A DNA stretch of 61,626 nt, taken from Gemmobacter caeni. Its GTDB lineage: Bacteria > Pseudomonadota > Alphaproteobacteria > Rhodobacterales > Rhodobacteraceae. The position numbers were made by a program, and so were the translations under genes. Under the pieces are notes generated by a model that was given only the letters and a program-made list of their open reading frames with translations, made no database searches and was not told where the DNA came from. The stretch is taken from assembly GCF_003054195.1 (NCBI RefSeq), contig NZ_QBKP01000021.1, forward strand, positions 1 through 61,626, in the 5' to 3' direction. Shown in pieces: positions 29,649 through 37,632 of this stretch; the stretch's first letter is position 1; each line of letters opens with the position of its first letter.

Positions 29649-29752
29649 TGGCAGAAGTGAACGAAGCGGGAGAAGTGGTGCAGATATGGTATCCGGTAAC
29701 CGAAGGTCGGTTGCGGTCGCATTCCTGCTTCAGTGTGAAGAGCTCTGGATAA
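29645..29752 (+). CDS. Small hypothetical protein
   Basis: 35 residues (MMAEVNEAGEVVQIWYPV and so on). Start overlaps the preceding stop in an ATGA, which is the main support. Confidence 0.4.
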   Translation: MMAEVNEAGEVVQIWYPVTEGRLRSHSCFSVKSSG

Positions 29753-29790
29753 TCGAATGCGGAGCGCCGTTAAAGCAATTGCAATTGTCG

Positions 29791-30114
29791 CTATCGTTGT
29801 CCTTCTTGCTCATCTGGGGCAAGTGCCGCTCTCGCGATCCTGCGAGCATATAGAAACAAGATGAATAAAGACAAATGAGCCGATCCTACCGCAAATATAC
29901 CAATACCGATTTCGAAGTTCATGGCTGCCATGCCAGCTCCTGCTGCAATGAATCCGGCGCCGGTAAGCAGAAACGTTGAAATAACCTCGGGCCACATCCA
30001 GTTGAGTACCTGCAAACATCTCACTGGGGTGGTGATTGCAGCATTGATAAATGCCCCGCCCACCATCGCGTAGAGAGCAATAGCCAAAACCACAATAAAC
30101 TCAGTCAGCGTCAT
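29791..30114 (-). CDS. Three-helix membrane protein in rexB-like position
   Basis: 107 residues with hydrophobic segments at about 4-26, 45-65 and 68-92 (EFIVVLAIALYAMVGGAFI, STFLLTGAGFIAAGAGMAA, GIGIFAVGSAHLSLFILFLY). AT-rich compared with neighbours. Same strand as cI and downstream of it, so it may be made in the lysogen. Function unknown; superinfection exclusion is an inference from position. Confidence 0.75.
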   Translation of the reverse strand: MTLTEFIVVLAIALYAMVGGAFINAAITTPVRCLQVLNWMWPEVISTFLLTGAGFIAAGAGMAAMNFEIGIGIFAVGSAHLSLFILFLYARRIARAALAPDEQEGQR

Positions 30115-30254
30115 TTTAGCCTTTGTTCAGTATCGAGTAGCAGTAGCTGCCTAGCCGGGGATATTCCGTCTCACCAGGTACCATCGGCAAGGTTCCTTAT
30201 TTCGGTAGGCGGTCTTTTTGGCTGCGGTGAATAACTCCCGCAGCCATGTGAGCA

Positions 30255-30635
30255 TCAGCACCGGCTGTTTATATCTGCCAGATCAAAGATGTTGATGCCG
30301 TTCATGTCGCGAATAGCAATGCGCGCGGCCTTGGTTTCCAGATCATAGATGAAGGGTGTAAAGCCCACATAGCCACCGAATGAATTCTTGCCGTTGATCT
30401 CGCCGCAAATATAAGACATGGACTGACCCTTGCTCGTCTTGCCTCGAATGCCCCGCAGATTGCGGAACTGTGCCGATGACGGATCTTTCATGTTATACGC
30501 AGTCTGGGTCTGAGCCTCCGCTACCTGCGCGTTTGTCGGAGTGAAGCGCTCCTTTGTTTTCAGAACGGGCATGCAGGCCGCCAGAAGGCCCGCGCTAATC
30601 ACTGTAAAACTCAGAAATGTGAGTTTTTTTGTCAT
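30255..30635 (-). CDS. Lipoprotein in rexA-like position
   Basis: 126 residues with a lipoprotein signal peptide ending in LLAAC (Cys21). The mature part has KDPSSAQFRNLRGIRG and YICGEINGKNSFGGYVGF, a motif set I know from small phage and chromosomal lipoproteins of unknown role. It begins 30 bp after the cI stop on the same strand, so it is probably co-transcribed with cI. Lower GC than the host. Confidence 0.82.
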   Translation of the reverse strand: MTKKLTFLSFTVISAGLLAACMPVLKTKERFTPTNAQVAEAQTQTAYNMKDPSSAQFRNLRGIRGKTSKGQSMSYICGEINGKNSFGGYVGFTPFIYDLETKAARIAIRDMNGINIFDLADINSRC

Positions 30636-30665
30636 ATTCGTCTCCCTTGTAAACTGGATCAGCCG

Positions 30666-31328
30666 TTAGACTTTTTTTCCGAACCATATTACTCGCCCAA
30701 CGGGGTGCACTTCGTCGCGGGGGAGTTCCTGCGCTCGGTAATTCTGATTGTCGGATATGATCTGGATGGTATCGCCCCGGCCGCGCGCGATCCGCTTGAC
30801 ATGCAGTGCATCGCCGAAGCGCAGCACGAAGATGCCATCCCAGTCGAGATTGCACTTGCTGGTGTCCAGCATCACGATGTCGTCGTCGTTCAGAGTGGGG
30901 GACATGCTGTCGCCCTTGACGCCGATGATCGCCAGATGGCGCGGGTTGGTCTTGGTCAGGCGAGCCAGAAAGTCCGGCGGGAAGGCGAGGCGCTCGGTCA
31001 CAATTTCATGGTCTGGCGCGATCATCCCGTTGCCCGCACTGGCGGCCACGTTCCAGACGTCGATTAGTGGTGTGCTGGTGACTTCCATCGATAGGTCAGC
31101 GGCATCGAATGAGTGCCCGGCAACCTCTTCGACCGACATGCCTATGGCTTTGGCAATCTTTTCAGCGGTTTGATGCTTCGGTGACTTGGTCGCACCGCTG
31201 AGCATCTTTGCGATGGCCCATTGGCTCAGGCCCGCGCGAACGCCGACCGTTGCGGGCTTCACTTCTGGGTTTTCGTCGAAGTATCGACGCAACCCCTCAA
31301 CGAACTTATCAGGCTCTTCACTATTCAT
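30666..31328 (-). CDS. Phage repressor, XRE HTH plus S24 peptidase
   Basis: 220 residues. N-terminal helix-turn-helix (VGVRAGLSQWAIAKMLSG, residues 28-45) and C-terminal LexA/CI autopeptidase with nucleophile Ser141 in VKGDSMSPTL, base Lys178 in DALHVKRIA, and a cleavage site Ala98-Gly99 in AASAGNG. This predicts RecA-stimulated self-cleavage and prophage induction on DNA damage. ATG 31328 lies inside one operator, so the repressor can control itself. Earlier in-frame Mets lie in the operator region and are rejected. Confidence 0.93.
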   Translation of the reverse strand: MNSEEPDKFVEGLRRYFDENPEVKPATVGVRAGLSQWAIAKMLSGATKSPKHQTAEKIAKAIGMSVEEVAGHSFDAADLSMEVTSTPLIDVWNVAASAGNGMIAPDHEIVTERLAFPPDFLARLTKTNPRHLAIIGVKGDSMSPTLNDDDIVMLDTSKCNLDWDGIFVLRFGDALHVKRIARGRGDTIQIISDNQNYRAQELPRDEVHPVGRVIWFGKKV

Positions 31329-31402
31329 GGGATCATTATCCCGCGCATCGCGCGGGTATAAATGGGAATGTTGTCTCTTGACGAGATGAGAAAACAATCC
31401 CA
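31328..31402. promoter_or_regulatory. Tripartite cI/cro operator region (OR-like)
   Basis: Three 16-bp sites of the TGGGA-N6-TCCCA type: TGGGATCATTATCCCG (31328-31343), a weaker one led by TGGGAATG (31363-31378), and one ending CAATCCCA (31387-31402). A perfect palindrome CCCATTAATGGG follows at 31399-31410. TTGACG at 31378-31383 could be the rightward -35 box. Confidence 0.65.
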
Positions 31403-31413
31403 TTAATGGGCCT

Positions 31414-31632
31414 ATGGAACAGCTCATCCGTGATATCGAAGCCTATGCGTTGGCCGTTGGCCGCAAACCGCAGGCGGTGCTGCGCGCCGCTTACGGTGCG
31501 GGCTGGGGCGTCTGGGAGGCATGGAAGGCTGGCACCTCCAGCCCGACCTACGCCGTGGGCGACCGCATCTATGCCTACATGGCCGAGAACCCGCCCCCCG
31601 TCGCGGAAGACCCCGAAAAGGATGTCGCCTGA
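31414..31632 (+). CDS. Cro-like regulator
   Basis: 72 residues, divergent from cI over the operators. The segment AVLRAAYGAGWGVWEAWKAG followed by PTYAVGDRIYAYM looks like a small helix-turn-helix of the Cro/YdaS type. First gene of the rightward early transcript. Confidence 0.75.
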   Translation: MEQLIRDIEAYALAVGRKPQAVLRAAYGAGWGVWEAWKAGTSSPTYAVGDRIYAYMAENPPPVAEDPEKDVA

Positions 31633-31665
31633 TGCAGTGCCAACCCCCAACCCCTGAGGCTCAAG

Positions 31666-31854
31666 ATGTGTTTGCCAGAGGATCTTCCCGTCAAAGGAGC
31701 TATCCTTTCCGCCCTCGCCAGTGCCTTCAGCACCGTAAGCGCTATTGCAAATGCGGCGGGGGCCTCGGATGTCGTGATCGCCATCCCGTTTCTGGTGGCG
31801 GTGGTCCTTCTTTCCATCGCGGTGGTCATGCTTGTGCTCGACCGCTTCTGGTAG
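31666..31854 (+). CDS. Small membrane protein
   Basis: 62 residues; the C-terminal half is a strong helix (VVIAIPFLVAVVLLSIAVVM). GAGG precedes the ATG at about eight bases. Converges on the reverse-strand gene at 31890. Function unknown. Confidence 0.55.
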   Translation: MCLPEDLPVKGAILSALASAFSTVSAIANAAGASDVVIAIPFLVAVVLLSIAVVMLVLDRFW

Positions 31855-31889
31855 CGGTGATCCCTCTCTCGAAGTGGCGCGCGCACGGT

Positions 31890-32444
31890 TCACGTCTTCG
31901 CCTTCACGCTTTTCGGGCTGTTTCGTTTGTCGAACCATCGAAAGGTGATGGCAAAGCAACCGGGCAGGCCGCTGACGCCATTCTTTCCGGGAGGGGCAAG
32001 AACGGTGATCGTCTGCCGTTTGGCGGCATTGGCCTCGACCGGGATGCCCGGATCCAGCTGAAGGCTGCGTGCGCCGGCAATTTCGGGTGGGTGGTCCGGG
32101 AATACGTTCTCCGTGGATGTGCGGACGATATGAAGCCAATCATTGCGTATGGTCGTATCTCGCGGGGTCTTGAGGTCGGCGGGGTCAACCAGCCTGCCAC
32201 GTTCATACAAAGGGATCGAAATACGGTTGATCGCCACACGGGCGGGGGCCGGATTGGTTATCTCGATCCTGATGCTGGACCAGCCAGCCCATGGTGTATC
32301 GGCAGCGACAGTCACTTCGCAGATCGGGCGTTTTCGGGCATGCGCCCGCCAAGCATAGTAACCGGATGTGCCTGCGGAGACGGTCGAGACGACCGCAGCC
32401 GTCCAACCCCAGATCTCGGGGAAGTAGTTCATGAACTGGCGCAT
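31890..32444 (-). CDS. Membrane-anchored protein, reverse-strand moron
   Basis: 184 residues. One N-terminal helix (WGWTAAVVSTVSAGTSGYYAW, about residues 12-32) then a basic stretch and a beta-rich soluble domain (WSSIRIEITNPAPARVAINR). It lies against the direction of the early operon with its own partner gene, the typical layout of an accessory cassette expressed in lysogens. Function unknown. Start Met1 or Met5. Confidence 0.7.
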   Translation of the reverse strand: MRQFMNYFPEIWGWTAAVVSTVSAGTSGYYAWRAHARKRPICEVTVAADTPWAGWSSIRIEITNPAPARVAINRISIPLYERGRLVDPADLKTPRDTTIRNDWLHIVRTSTENVFPDHPPEIAGARSLQLDPGIPVEANAAKRQTITVLAPPGKNGVSGLPGCFAITFRWFDKRNSPKSVKAKT

Positions 32445-32450
32445 TTCCCG

Positions 32451-32744
32451 TCACCGGACGTTGTCACGGTGATCGATCTCGCCGCAGCTCTCGCAGGTCC
32501 ATTCTTCATCCCTGGCGCCGAGAACGCCAAACGGACCGGAGGATACCTTGCTGCTGGTCCGTCTGAGGCCGGGCATGCCGCAGGCGGGGCAAGGTTCGCC
32601 GGGCAGTTTGCCGGGCAACAGCTTTGCGCCTTCCAGTTCCGCGACGCGCCGTTCAAGCGCCTCGATGCGGCCGGGCAGGGCTTTGAGAGTTTTCCAGACC
32701 GGAATCTGATCGAGGATCTTAACGATGTCTGAAACGGAAATCAT
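32451..32744 (-). CDS. Coiled-coil zinc-ribbon protein
   Basis: 97 residues from ATG 32744. A helical first half (LPGRIEALERRVAELEGA, a short coiled coil) and a zinc ribbon with CPACGMPG and CESCGE. Ends six bases before the start of the membrane-anchored gene, so the two are co-transcribed. Its start overlaps that of the divergent gene at 32725 by 20 bp. Confidence 0.72.
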   Translation of the reverse strand: MISVSDIVKILDQIPVWKTLKALPGRIEALERRVAELEGAKLLPGKLPGEPCPACGMPGLRRTSSKVSSGPFGVLGARDEEWTCESCGEIDHRDNVR

Positions 32745-32913
32745 GGCAGGGTCTCTCCCAAAAATGGTGAAGGAAGCTTGTGAAATCGCCCGGGAATCAT
32801 CCGGAGGTGGTACCTGCAGCGTCAAATATAGCGTGTGTGATGGCAATCAGCGGTTCGCGCTGTTGATCAGTTTTGAAGGTGATTACATCGATGATGCTGA
32901 GGATGTTGCCTGA
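32725..32913 (+). CDS. Hypothetical early protein
   Basis: 62 residues from ATG 32725 (GAGG nine bases upstream) or 56 from ATG 32743. Contains KMVKEACEIARESSGGGTCSV and ends IDDAEDVA. Coupled to the next gene by TGATG. Confidence 0.6.
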   Translation: MSETEIMAGSLPKMVKEACEIARESSGGGTCSVKYSVCDGNQRFALLISFEGDYIDDAEDVA

Positions 32914-33239
32914 TGCCTCAGCCATCTGCTTTTCCCCTCCCGGTTCCAGCGTGCTGGCGTGGCCTGACCGTGGTCTGCGGAGACTGCGGCATGGCCATCC
33001 TGTCATTCTCAATGGAAGATGGATCGGTTTTGCGTCTGCTGGTTTCGGCGCAATCGCAGCTTGATCTGGCAGAGGTTCTGGCCGGGCAGCACGCCAGCGA
33101 ATGCGCTTGCACAAACTGTGGAACCCCGCCGCGCAGATCATATCCCGTTAGGCCATTGTCATCGCTCGGGCCAGAGATCGGCCGTGTCGGGCTGGAGCTC
33201 TGGGAGTTTATCCCTCCGGCCTTCCGTCGGGAGGGCTGA
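32913..33239 (+). CDS. Hypothetical early protein with cysteine pairs
   Basis: 108 residues with VVCGDCGMA and CACTNCGTPP, four cysteines that could hold zinc, and the end ELWEFIPPAFRREG. TGATG overlap with the preceding gene. Not recognised. Confidence 0.65.
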   Translation: MPQPSAFPLPVPACWRGLTVVCGDCGMAILSFSMEDGSVLRLLVSAQSQLDLAEVLAGQHASECACTNCGTPPRRSYPVRPLSSLGPEIGRVGLELWEFIPPAFRREG

Positions 33240-33306
33240 GCGCCGTGCCGAAAGTATTCAATCAAGAGAGGCCTGTTTTCGGCAATCTGCATGAGGTTTG
33301 TGCCTG

Positions 33307-33630
33307 ATGTCATCGTCCCCACTCCGTAAAATCGCACCTGCCGATCATGCCCCGCGCCGGGGTCAAATGTCCCAAACCAAGGGATTTGACCGGCGCCGGT
33401 CGGCATCGGCCATGCGTCGGGTGAGCGTGGCGCCGGTGATCACCCGGCATGAACGGATCGTCTGGTGGGCCGATCTGGTCGCGCGGCGCTGCGGCACGCG
33501 CGAGGCCTGCGCAGTCATGTTCGGCGTGACGTATCAGACCGCGTGCAACTGGTTCGATGGTTTCAGCTGCCCGACCGGCGACAAGGTTCTGGATGCGATC
33601 GACATGTGGCCTGAGGAATTCGGGAAATGA
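33307..33630 (+). CDS. Helix-turn-helix early regulator
   Basis: 107 residues. Residues about 50-90 (ARRCGTREACAVMFGVTYQT then ACNWFDG) look like a helix-turn-helix. The ATG at 33307 forms TGATG with a 20-codon frame at 33245-33307 that may be a leader peptide. Its own stop overlaps the next ATG. Confidence 0.65.
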   Translation: MSSSPLRKIAPADHAPRRGQMSQTKGFDRRRSASAMRRVSVAPVITRHERIVWWADLVARRCGTREACAVMFGVTYQTACNWFDGFSCPTGDKVLDAIDMWPEEFGK

Positions 33631-33944
33631 GCCGGGCCACCATCACGTTCGCGCGGCCCTGCCGGACGCGCCTTGAGTTGGCGCAGAGGATGCGGGTGAC
33701 GGCGGCGCTGATCCAGCCGGATCAGGTGCTGGAACTGGGCGTCCGCGCCTCTGATTTGCGGTTGTGGGCGCAGGCGATCGAGGCGCTGGAGGATCAGCCC
33801 GCTGTCGTCGTCTCCGAGGTAGAGCGCGAACCCGGCTGGGCGATCTGGCTCATGCTGGCCGCGACTGTTGCGACTGCCGCCATGAATGTGCTGATGCCTG
33901 CGGCGCGGTTTGTCGCAGCCCAGCTGTTCGGGGTGGTGCCATGA
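33627..33944 (+). CDS. Hypothetical early protein, C-terminal membrane helix
   Basis: 105 residues; soluble first two thirds (RTRLELAQRMRVTAALIQPD) and a tail helix (GWAIWLMLAATVATAAMNVL). ATGA overlap on both sides. Not recognised. Confidence 0.65.
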   Translation: MSRATITFARPCRTRLELAQRMRVTAALIQPDQVLELGVRASDLRLWAQAIEALEDQPAVVVSEVEREPGWAIWLMLAATVATAAMNVLMPAARFVAAQLFGVVP

Positions 33945-34150
33945 CGCCACGCCCTTCGTTGCCTGCTCACATTGCCTGTCCGCATGGTGAGCGACTGGTG
34001 CGGCGCGATGCCGCCGCACCCTTTTTCATTCCCATTCGCCCGGGTCGGGCGGATGCGCGCCGGGCGCTTTCCCGGTTTCTCTCTGTTGTCCCGGCGCGCT
34101 GGTTCGGGGTGTTCCCCTCGGGCCAGCGCTTCGGCGGGGAGAGAGGGTGA
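33941..34150 (+). CDS. Small hypothetical early protein
   Basis: 69 residues (MTPRPSLPAHIACPHG ... FGGERG), arginine-rich. Start overlaps the upstream stop (ATGA) and its stop overlaps the next ATG (TGATG). Confidence 0.55.
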   Translation: MTPRPSLPAHIACPHGERLVRRDAAAPFFIPIRPGRADARRALSRFLSVVPARWFGVFPSGQRFGGERG

Positions 34151-34422
34151 TGGGCTTTCGGCCGATCGGCAGCATTGCGGCGCAACTGGTGACAGTGACC
34201 TGTCGGCGTGACCTTCCGGTCGGCGATTGCACCGCCACCGTGCTGCTGGCCGAGGGCGCGGCGCAGCTGATCTGGCACCGGGGTGAGCCGGGGCCACTGG
34301 TTGGACCCGCTGTCCTTTGGAACGACTTTCTGGCGCCCGGCATGGGCGCGCAACTCCGTCACCTGGCCGATGCGGTGGACGCCGCGCAGGCGCTGATCGA
34401 ACCGAATGGGGGATTCAAATGA
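34150..34422 (+). CDS. Hypothetical early protein
   Basis: 90 residues, start ATG 34150 in a TGATG; includes VTVTCRRDLPVGDCTATVLL and HLADAVDAAQALIEP. Not recognised. Confidence 0.62.
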   Translation: MGFRPIGSIAAQLVTVTCRRDLPVGDCTATVLLAEGAAQLIWHRGEPGPLVGPAVLWNDFLAPGMGAQLRHLADAVDAAQALIEPNGGFK

Positions 34423-35528
34423 ATTTGAGTGCGCTTTCGCTGGCTGAGCTTGTCGAGCTGCAACAGGCCTTTGCCATTATCCATAAGGGAGTCAGCATCC
34501 TGTCCGGTCTGCCGGTCAATCAGGGCGAGGCCGAGACCACCATCGACATGACGCCGGGCGAGGTGGTGATCATCACCACGCATTACGCCATGCCGGGCCA
34601 TTTCCGGAGGTTCGATCCTCCGCCCGAATTCGTACTGGTCGAGCGCGAAACCGATCAGGCCGCCGACGTGGCGGCCGCTGAGATGCTGGGCGGGTCGGGG
34701 GATCTGCAACGGCATAGTCTCGTGGAGAGTCCCCCCGCGTGTGCCGCGCGTGACAGCGGCGATGACATCCCGGCGGCGCCCGAGACGCCGCCTGTGTCCG
34801 CTGTTGCGGCGGACAGCGCTGGCACCGGGGGAGGGGATCCCGGTGCCAGCGTGGGTGATCTGGAAAGGACAGGGCCGAGGCCCGGGCCGGTGACGGGTCC
34901 GCTGAGTGATCAAGAGCGAGCCGAGATTCAGCGGCTCGACGCCCAGGGCGTTTCGCGGAAAGAGATCGCCAAGCGCCTCGGGCGCCGGTCGCAGACGGTG
35001 GCTCTGTATCTGCATGGGCTGGCGAACCCGCCCAAGGGCGCCGCCGGCAAAACAGAAGAATTCAAGGCGGCCCAGCCCGCCCCCGTGGCCGAACAGGCTT
35101 CGGTTGCCGATACCCTCGGTGCCGATGCGGCCGTGGAAGTGCCGGTGGCGGTGGAGGCCGCGCCGGTTGGTGCGATCGCCGAAGGGGTAGCCCGTCGGTC
35201 AGCCCCGATCCCCGCGCCGGTGGCTGGCGGCGCGGGGATCGGGGCTGACCGACAGCGTGAGATTGCGGCCCATGTCGCGCGCTTGTCCGGCCGTGGCGGT
35301 TTCGATGCCGCCACCGATCTGGCGATGGTCGAGCAACTGACCTCTGGCACCAAGGCGGGGCAGGTGGCGCTGGATCTGGGGCTGGATTCGGCTGCGGTGG
35401 TCGGCCGGTTTCGCGCCCTGACCGCCGTGATCCGGGATGACCGTGATCGCGTGACGATCGACGGGCAAGCCGATCTGTTGCTGGTGCTGCGCGCCATGGC
35501 AGAGGTCGTGGCGCCGGCTGCGGCCTAA
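34419..35528 (+). CDS. Early DNA-binding protein, resolvase-type HTH
   Basis: 369 residues from ATG 34419 (ATGA with the previous stop). An N-terminal helical region, a Pro/Ala-rich linker (about 110-160), then LSDQERAEIQRLDAQGVSRK and EIAKRLGRRSQTVALYLHG, a clear helix-turn-helix of the resolvase/HTH_38 kind, and a C-terminal helical domain (DRQREIAAHVARLSG). A 20-bp direct inversion of a CCCCGATC-type sequence occurs near 35203-35250. Probably an early regulator or replication accessory factor. Confidence 0.72.
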   Translation: MNLSALSLAELVELQQAFAIIHKGVSILSGLPVNQGEAETTIDMTPGEVVIITTHYAMPGHFRRFDPPPEFVLVERETDQAADVAAAEMLGGSGDLQRHSLVESPPACAARDSGDDIPAAPETPPVSAVAADSAGTGGGDPGASVGDLERTGPRPGPVTGPLSDQERAEIQRLDAQGVSRKEIAKRLGRRSQTVALYLHGLANPPKGAAGKTEEFKAAQPAPVAEQASVADTLGADAAVEVPVAVEAAPVGAIAEGVARRSAPIPAPVAGGAGIGADRQREIAAHVARLSGRGGFDAATDLAMVEQLTSGTKAGQVALDLGLDSAAVVGRFRALTAVIRDDRDRVTIDGQADLLLVLRAMAEVVAPAAA

Positions 35529-35553
35529 GCGACGACAGAGCGCGAGGCAAGGT

Positions 35554-36039
35554 ATGGCAGGCAATCATCCGGTGGATTGGCGGCGCGTGATGGCGCCGCA
35601 AGGATCGGCCTCGGCCCTTGTGCGGGTCGGGTCCGACCCGGCGCAGGTGGCGCGGCATTGCAGTGGCATCGCCTATGTGGCGGCACCCTATGATGCACAT
35701 GCCGGGCAGCGCCGCAAATGGCAGATCGACCGCTCGACCATGATGTCGACGCTGGCCGCGCGCGAGGTGCTGCGGCTGATCTGCGCGCGGGTCAGCGCGA
35801 TCTGCCCAACGGTGCTGCGGGCTGAGGCCATGCATGCCGCCCCGACGGTGAAAGAGGCAGCGGTCAATCCGCTGGATGTGGAGTTCTGGGCGAGCTGGTC
35901 GGCGCCCTACCTGAACGCCTGCGGCGTCATTGTGGTGCCGGATATCCGCGGCTGGCAGCGCTGCCCCATGGTGGCGCGGGATGTCACCTGGGCGCTCGAT
36001 CACAATGTGCCGGTGCATATTTATGCGGGGGGTGTCTGA
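35554..36039 (+). CDS. DUF1937 family protein
   Basis: 161 residues. IAYVAAPYDAHAGQRRKWQ, DVEFWASWSAPYLNACGVI and VVPDIRGWQRCPMVARDV follow the DUF1937 pattern, related in fold to nucleoside 2-deoxyribosyltransferases. Possibly nucleotide metabolism. Stop and next ATG overlap (TGATG). Confidence 0.78.
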   Translation: MAGNHPVDWRRVMAPQGSASALVRVGSDPAQVARHCSGIAYVAAPYDAHAGQRRKWQIDRSTMMSTLAAREVLRLICARVSAICPTVLRAEAMHAAPTVKEAAVNPLDVEFWASWSAPYLNACGVIVVPDIRGWQRCPMVARDVTWALDHNVPVHIYAGGV

Positions 36040-36275
36040 TGGCTATGACCGCCAATTCCACCCGCGAGGCGCTGACCTGTTTCTGGCGGCGTAACCGCGA
36101 AACATTTGTGCCGCTGACCTCGGATGAGTGGGATCGCTATGCCGGGATCAGCCCATCTGTCCGAGGGCAATTGGTCAAGCGCGGGCTGGTCTCTGCCAGC
36201 AATGCCAAATTTGGCCGGTTGACGGTTTATGACATCACCGAGGCAGGCCGGACCTTTTTGGGCGATATGGCATGA
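36039..36275 (+). CDS. Small winged-helix-like protein
   Basis: 78 residues: LTSDEWDRYAGISPSVRGQL then VKRGLVSASNAKFGRLTVYD, consistent with a short winged helix. Overlaps the primase gene by four bases. Confidence 0.65.
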   Translation: MAMTANSTREALTCFWRRNRETFVPLTSDEWDRYAGISPSVRGQLVKRGLVSASNAKFGRLTVYDITEAGRTFLGDMA

Positions 36276-37399
36276 CCCGCGATGATCCACGCCCGGCCGA
36301 GGCAGCGGCCATGGATATGGCCGAGGTCGCCAACCGGCTGGCCATACAGGGCCTGCAACGCGCCGGGCGCGAGATGATCGGGCCATGCCCGCGTTGCGGC
36401 GGCACCGATCGGTTCGGGATCAACACCCAGAAGCGGGTGTTCCAGTGTCGCCGATGCGGTGGCAAGGGCGGCAATGTCGATCTGGTTATGTTCGTGATGG
36501 GCACGTCTTTCCCGGCCGCACTGGAATGGCTGTGCGGATCGGTGGAAGGCGTCAGCCCCGAGGAACGCCGCCAGCGCGAGCGGCAGGCGGCCGAGAACAA
36601 GGCACGGAACGATGCCAAAGCCGCCGCCGCGCGGGAACAGGCCCGGCGCGAGGCGCGCGAGATCTGGGAACAGGGGCAGCCGGCGCAGGATAGCCCGGTG
36701 CATGATTATCTCGCGCTGCGGGGCATCCCGCGCGCGCGATTCCCGCGCTTGCCGGTGTGCCTGCGGTTTCACCCCTCGCTCGGCTATATGGTGCAGGTCG
36801 ATCGGAAATGGGTCGAGGCGCATCGGGGCCCGGCGATGCTGGCCGCCATTCAGGGGCCGGACGGGCGGTTCATCGGTGTGCATCGCACCTGGTTCGACAC
36901 GTCCCGGCCGAAGGGCAAACCCGAGATACTGCACCCGGTTTCCGGTGATCGGCTGAAGGTCAAGAAGTCGCTGGGGTCGGTCAAGGGCGGTTCGCTTCGG
37001 CTGACGCCGCCGGGCCGGGTGCTGATCATGGGCGAGGGGATCGAGACGACGCTGACCGCGCTGCTGGCCGATGAACCGCCGGGTGCCTCCTATTGGGCCG
37101 GGGTGAGCCTCGGCAATATGGCGGGCCAGCGTCAGCTGGGGCAGGGCATGAAATACGCCGGGCTGCCCGATCTGGGCGATACCGAGGCCTTCGTGCCGCC
37201 CGCTGGCGTCGAACGGCTGATCTTCGTCCAGGACGGCGATTCCGAACCGCGCCTGACGCGTGCCCAGCTGCTGTCCGGTATCCGCCGCGCTATGGCGCTG
37301 CGCCCCGGCCTGCGCGGCCAGGTGGTGCCGTGCCCCGCCGGCGTGGATCTCAATGATGTGCTGATGGAAGGGCCGAAGGTATCCGGCCCGGTGCCGTGA
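36272..37399 (+). CDS. Phage DnaG-type primase (zinc finger and Toprim)
   Basis: 375 residues. N-terminal zinc ribbon CPRCGGTDRFGIN...FQCRRCGGKGG, a basic helical linker (about 100-150), and a Toprim-like domain with LIMGEGIETTLTALL and LIFVQDGDSE. Makes RNA primers for phage replication. ATGA overlap at both ends ties it to the following helicase module. Confidence 0.9.
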   Translation: MTRDDPRPAEAAAMDMAEVANRLAIQGLQRAGREMIGPCPRCGGTDRFGINTQKRVFQCRRCGGKGGNVDLVMFVMGTSFPAALEWLCGSVEGVSPEERRQRERQAAENKARNDAKAAAAREQARREAREIWEQGQPAQDSPVHDYLALRGIPRARFPRLPVCLRFHPSLGYMVQVDRKWVEAHRGPAMLAAIQGPDGRFIGVHRTWFDTSRPKGKPEILHPVSGDRLKVKKSLGSVKGGSLRLTPPGRVLIMGEGIETTLTALLADEPPGASYWAGVSLGNMAGQRQLGQGMKYAGLPDLGDTEAFVPPAGVERLIFVQDGDSEPRLTRAQLLSGIRRAMALRPGLRGQVVPCPAGVDLNDVLMEGPKVSGPVP

Positions 37400-37632
37400 C
37401 GGCGCCCCTCGAAATCACGCTGTGCCGAGAAACCGGCACGGCCCTGATGTGCAAGGCCGGATGGTCGGAGCGCATCCCGATAGCCGATCTGCCCCGGAAG
37501 CTGCGGTTTTACCGCAGTCTCTGGTCGCGCGGGTCGAAGGTCAAAGGCGAACCCGGTCCCTGGGCCGGGCACTACGAACAGGATCTGCGCGCCCTCGAGG
37601 CCGCGATCCGGGAGGCAGGCAGTGACGGATAA
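37396..37632 (+). CDS. Small protein between primase and helicase
   Basis: 78 residues starting with GTG in a GTGA overlap with the primase stop. Basic centre (RKLRFYRSLWSRGSKVKGE). Not recognised; perhaps a replication accessory. Confidence 0.65.
   Translation: MTAPLEITLCRETGTALMCKAGWSERIPIADLPRKLRFYRSLWSRGSKVKGEPGPWAGHYEQDLRALEAAIREAGSDG

Noticed and set aside
33245-33307. 20-codon GTG frame before the HTH gene
   Set aside because: TGATG overlap is suggestive of a leader peptide but the frame is too short to support as a gene.
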